Of a DNA stretch of 64,000 bases, positions 60,670-64,000 are shown piece by piece. Positions within the stretch are counted from its first letter, which is position 1. Every line of letters begins with the position of its first letter. This DNA is from Prorocentrum cordatum (lineage: Eukaryota > Sar > Dinophyceae > Prorocentrales > Prorocentraceae). The notes beneath the pieces are model-generated. The model searched no databases. It was not told the origin of the DNA and saw only the letters and a list, made by a program, of their open reading frames with translations. Made by a program: the position numbers and the translations under genes. The stretch spans positions 1 to 64,000 of the forward strand of contig CAUYUJ010011270.1 in the NCBI GenBank assembly GCA_963575745.1, read 5' to 3'.

Positions 60670-61405
60670 GCCTCAGCCTGCCTCCTCCTCCTCCTGCTCT
60701 TTCTCCTGCTCCTCCTCCTCCTCCTCCTCCTCCTCCTCTTCCTCCTGCTCGTCCTCGTTCTCGTCCTCCTCGTCTTGCTCGTCCTCCTCCTCCTGGTGCT
60801 CTCCTCCTCCTCCTCCTCCTCCTCCTCCTCCTCCTCCTGGTGGTCCTCGTTCTCCTCCTCCTGGTGCTCTCCCCCCCCCTCCTCCTCCTCGTCCTCCTCC
60901 TCCTCCTCCTCGTCCTCCTCCTCCTCCTCCTCCTCCTCCTCCTGGTAGTCCTCCCCCTCCCCTCCTCCTCCTCCTCCTCCTCTTCCTGGTCGTCCTCGTT
61001 CTCGTCCTCCTCGTCTTGCTCGTCCTCCTCCTCCTGGTGTTCTTCCTCCTCCTCCTCCTCCTCCTCCTCCTCCTCCTCCTCCTCCTGGTGGTCCTCGTTC
61101 TCCTCCTCCTGGTACTCTCCCCCCCTCCTCCTCCTCCTCCTCGTCCTCGTCCTCCTCCTCCTCCTCCTCCTCCTCCTCCTCCTCCTCCTCCTCCTCCTCC
61201 TGGTACTCCTCCCCCTCCTCCTCCTCCTCCTCCTCCTCCTCTTCCTGGTCGTCCTCCTCCTCCTGGTCGTCCTCCTCCTCCTGCTCGTCCTCCTCCTCCT
61301 CCTGCTCGTCCTTCTTCTCCTGCTCCTCCTGCTCCTCGTCCTGCTCCTGCTCGTCCTCGTCCTCCTGGTCTTGCTCGTCCTCCTCCTCGTCGTGCTCTTG
61401 CCCCT
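60670..61405. repeat. TCC/CTCGTC microsatellite block, 0.73 kb
   Basis: Long (TCC)n with CTGG, GTCCTCGTTCTCGTC interruptions. The larger pattern repeats itself: the stretch near 60,735-60,860 recurs near 60,990-61,110. Poly-Glu/Arg and poly-Leu/Ser frames follow from it. Confidence 0.9.
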
Positions 61406-61407
61406 GC

Positions 61408-61917
61408 TGAAAATGTGGCCCAGGAATGGGAGTTCTGGGAAGTCGAAGAGCACGAAGTTGCCTACAGTTGGCTACGGGCATTCAAAATGTGGCCCGGGAA
61501 TGGAGTTCTGGGAACTCGAAGAGCACGAAGTGGCCTACAGTTGGCTCCGGGCATTCAAAATGTGGCCCGGGAATGGAGTTCTGGGAACTCGAAGAGCACG
61601 AAGTGGCCTACAGTTGGCTCCGGGCATTCAAAATGTGGCCCGGGAATGGAGTTCTGGGAAATAGAAGAGCACGAAGTGGCCTACAGTTGGCTCCGGGCAT
61701 CCAAAATGTGGCCCGGGAATGGAGTTCTGGGAACTCGAAGAGCACGAAGTGTGTGACAGTTGGCATCCGGTTATTCCTAAATGTGGCCCGGGAATGGCGT
61801 TCTGGGATCTCGAAGAGCACGAAGTGTGTGACTGTTGCATCCGGGTATTCAGAATGTGGCCTGGGAATGGAGTTCTGGGAAGTCGAAGAGCACGAAGTGT
61901 GTGACTGTTGGTGAAAA
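61408..61917. repeat. 73-bp tandem repeat, 7 copies
   Basis: AAAATGTGGCCCGGGAATGG followed by TCGAAGAGCACGAAGTG recurs with the CAAAATG landmark at 61,483, 61,556, 61,629 and 61,702, then two further copies with AAATGTGG/GAATGTGG. The period of 73 is not divisible by three, so no common protein frame passes through all copies. Confidence 0.9.
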
Positions 61918-62345
61918 ACGAGCCCGGCACCCTGCCGCCCGGCAACTCCCCAACACCTGCCCGGACCCCCCTGTGGAGTGATCTGTGAGCTCTTTTGAAT
62001 CAACTAGAAACCTATCAGTTTTCGCTGTTAGGTAATATGAAAATACTCTCCCTCTTCCCCTGATGGCGTCCGGGTGATGGCCGCGCACCCTCCGCGTACT
62101 GTTTTTTACACAGGATGCCCGGGAAATCCGGGGAAACGACTCTCGCTGAGGCGCCGGCGTCATTTTTTCCCAAAATGCTGCTCTCGTTGAGGCGCCGGCC
62201 TCATTTCTGCTCCCGAATCGTTCCGAATCGTGCTCCCGCTGCAGCGTGGGCCTCATTTTCGGATCGGTGTTTGGCCTCCGTCGTTCAGGATGGCGTTCTC
62301 GCCCCAGCGCGGGCCTTTTTCTCGCGCGCCCATCCGCCCGCCACC
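61918..62345. other. spacer with loose GAGGCGCCGGCCTCATTT repeats
   Basis: From 62,135 to 62,330 units like CTCTCGTTGAGGCGCCGGCC and TCATTTTCGG recur imperfectly every 50-60 bases. No gene. Confidence 0.55.
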
Positions 62346-62423
62346 ACCGCGCCGCACCGCCACCACCACCACCACCACCAGCACCAGCACCAGTACCACA
62401 CCACCACCACCAGCACCACCACC

Positions 62424-62454
<31 letters not shown>

Positions 62455-62560
62455 CCACCACCACCACCACCACCACCACCACACCACCACCACCACCACC
62501 ACCACGACAACCACGCACACACGCACGCACGCACGCACGTGCACCACCACCCACTACGCA
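62346..62560. repeat. CAC microsatellite and ACGC run
   Basis: (CAC/CCA)n to about 62,508, then CACGCACACACGCACGCACG-type dinucleotide sequence. Confidence 0.9.
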
Positions 62561-64000
62561 CGCGCGCGCGGAGCCACAGGTCCGCTACGACACGCGTCCG
62601 CGGATAGAGAAAATCAGCGCCATGGTAAGGGATGGGAGGGAGGGGTAGGACGTCAGATATGACGCGAGCGCACCTAGCTTGTCCTCCCCCCCTCTCCTCC
62701 TCCTCATCCTCCTCCTTCTCCTCCTCCTCCCCCCCTCCCCCTTCCACACTTCCTCCCCATCCTCCTGCTCGTCCTTCTACCGCCCCTCCTCCCCCGCAAA
62801 AAACAAATCCGCCGACCCCGTCGGCGGGTGTGAGGGGCTTGTCTGTTCGAGTCGTCGTCTCCGTCAATCGTCGTCTCCGTCGTCCCCTGTCCCTGCACTC
62901 TCCTCAAGCGTGTCAGCAAAGGAAGAATCTAGCATTGTCGCAACCGAGTCGAAGGAAAGCCCCTTCCCTTTGATCCCTCCCCCGGAAGGGGGGGGAGGGG
63001 GGTCGCGGTGGGGAGGGGGTCAAGACACCCCCCAGATAGCAAGCCGTCCCACCCGCCCTCCCAACACCTAAGTAGCACCCGAGCCGCAGCGCGTTCAGCG
63101 GTCGTCTTTGGATGGGCACATATTGGGAACCAAAACCGACCCCATGTACGCGACGCTAGGGCGAGGTGCGCCACGCGCGCCAGGCACCCCTTGGGCCCGA
63201 GCGTGCCAGGCACGCCTGGTGCGCCAGATGCGCCAGGTGTGCCGCATACTCCAGCCGCGCCAGGTGCGCCACGTTCGGGGCACGCGCAGAGCGTGCCAAG
63301 TGCGCCTGCGCACGTGACAGCACACATCAGGAAACGTCGCCCCCCACCATCCTTGTCGAAAGCCAATGCCCATCATTGTGTCTGGTGGGCCTGCGCACAG
63401 CAGGCCATACGCCATCAACCCCGCCGTCCCTGTCAAAACCACTTGGCAGTGATCGCGGGGTGGCCGTGCATGATCCAGATTTAGCAGCGAGGTGCATGTT
63501 GTATTGTTATTGTGTTAGGGATGGTAGCTCTGCGCGCAGCAGGTAATATGCTGACACCCGCGCCGCCCCTGTCAGAAAAGTACAAAGTGCTCGCGGTCCT
63601 CACGAACATGACTCAAGACTTTGCCCCAAAGTGTACTTTGTGTGGTTTTTTGACAGGAAGGTGGGGGGCCGCATCGGGTTGGAGGCACTGTCACATGCTC
63701 CAAGTGTGGTTGCAGAGTGCGTGATGTATTTTTCGGGGGCCAGGGATGGTGGGGGGGGGGTGAGCATGGAGTCCTCATGGTTCCTGGTTGGCTGCCGGTC
63801 GCCTGGGGGAGGGGTGTATATCAACAGGGAACAATGATCGAGGGGGTCCCGAGGGGGGTAGCCTCCCCGCCCGCAAGCCGTCTCGCTCACTCCCACCCGC
63901 CCTCTCAACACAGAAGTAGTAACCCGAGCCGCAGCGTGTTCAGCGGTAGTCTTTGGATGGACATCTACTGGGAACCAAAACAGACCCCATGTGTGAAACG
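62561..64000. repeat. right-end repeats: 0.88-kb spaced duplication and GCGCCAGG words
   Basis: GAGCCGCAGCGCGTTCAGCG, then GTCTTTGGATGG and GGGAACCAAAACCGACCCCATG, at 63,070-63,150 recur at about 63,930-64,000 with few changes. Inside, CGCAGCAGG...CCCTGTCA...GTGATCGCGG near 63,395-63,462 recurs diverged at 63,533-63,596. GCGCCAGGTGCGCCA-type 13-base words fill 63,160-63,310. TCC-rich patches lie near 62,690-62,780. No gene is supported. Confidence 0.65.

Noticed and set aside
60570-61481. Glu/Arg-rich minus-strand proteins of about 260-300 codons
   Set aside because: Translations of the TCC/GTC microsatellite block.
61408-61917. Coding repeat with H-E-V-A-Y-S-W-L peptide
   Set aside because: The unit is 73 bases, so each copy falls in a different frame. 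It is a tandem DNA repeat, not a repeat protein.
1-64000. tRNA, rRNA, snRNA genes or riboswitches
   Set aside because: No cloverleaf with correct conserved bases and no rRNA-like stretch was noticed by eye. A covariance-model scan would be needed to exclude small RNAs.

Overview
The window looks like nuclear DNA of a dinoflagellate, possibly Prorocentrum-like. That placement is inference from style, not a database match. The clues are: every credible coding segment lies on the minus strand over about 50 kb (8.4-59.1 kb); a likely GC-AG intron; spliced-leader-like relics just upstream of two start codons; retroelement proteins of the type common in dinoflagellates; GC-rich codon use; and an extreme load of microsatellites, palindromic satellites and dispersed duplications. 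Many coding regions are broken by single-base frameshifts, often at homopolymers. The sequence alone cannot say whether this is decay or assembly error.

Layout. 1-8.4 kb: no convincing gene; a 153-bp satellite, a TIR-bearing element (about 4.5-5.76 kb), a 0.7-kb pure pyrimidine tract and purine tracts. 8.4-14.45 kb: a degenerate LINE-type retrotransposon on the minus strand (ORF1-like coiled coil, AP-type endonuclease, reverse transcriptase, RNase H, C-terminal Cys motif). 14.8-18.2 kb: a split gene joining a protein kinase to a 2-oxoglutarate/Fe(II) oxygenase-like domain, with palindromic satellite inside an intron. 18.7-22.1 kb: a disrupted gene of unknown function with a faint methyltransferase-like C-terminus. 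22.9-23.8 kb: an Ala/Pro-rich ORF with a retroelement-type Cys tail. 23.95-28.7 kb: a large array of GAGCTC-based hairpins in a roughly 107-bp higher-order repeat. 29.1-30.95 kb: an AT-richer island with two small ORFs. 31-37.2 kb: two copies of a 0.95-kb coding duplication separated by more hairpin satellite and by a second, unrelated palindrome array centred on ATCGAT. 37.2-37.7 and 43.6-43.85 kb: 12-base arrays built on CTGTTGCAG. 37.8-39.05 kb: a GIY-YIG-like nuclease protein. 39.77-40.97 kb: a 530-bp tandem duplication. 41.2-43.1 kb: two overlapping ORFs of an unknown gene. 44.15-47.85 kb: a small frameshifted gene and a hAT-transposase-like gene. 48.75-51.35 kb: a second TIR element carrying a 90-bp satellite. 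52.59-59.17 kb: a nearly complete tyrosine-recombinase (DIRS/Ngaro-type) retrotransposon with split direct repeats. 59.2-64 kb: microsatellites and tandem repeats, no gene.

The strongest discovery is the 6.6-kb element at 52.6-59.2 kb. It carries a membrane-anchored small ORF, a gag-like ORF, RT-RNase H, a tyrosine-recombinase-like domain and a C5-methyltransferase-like domain, bounded by A1...B1-A2-B2 repeats (99/99 and 138/140 identical). Other leads are the kinase-oxygenase fusion, the two palindromic repeat families (one of which sits in introns), and the CTGTTNCAG nonamer scattered through unrelated coding regions and amplified in arrays. The genes do not form a pathway; most of the coding capacity belongs to mobile elements or their derivatives.
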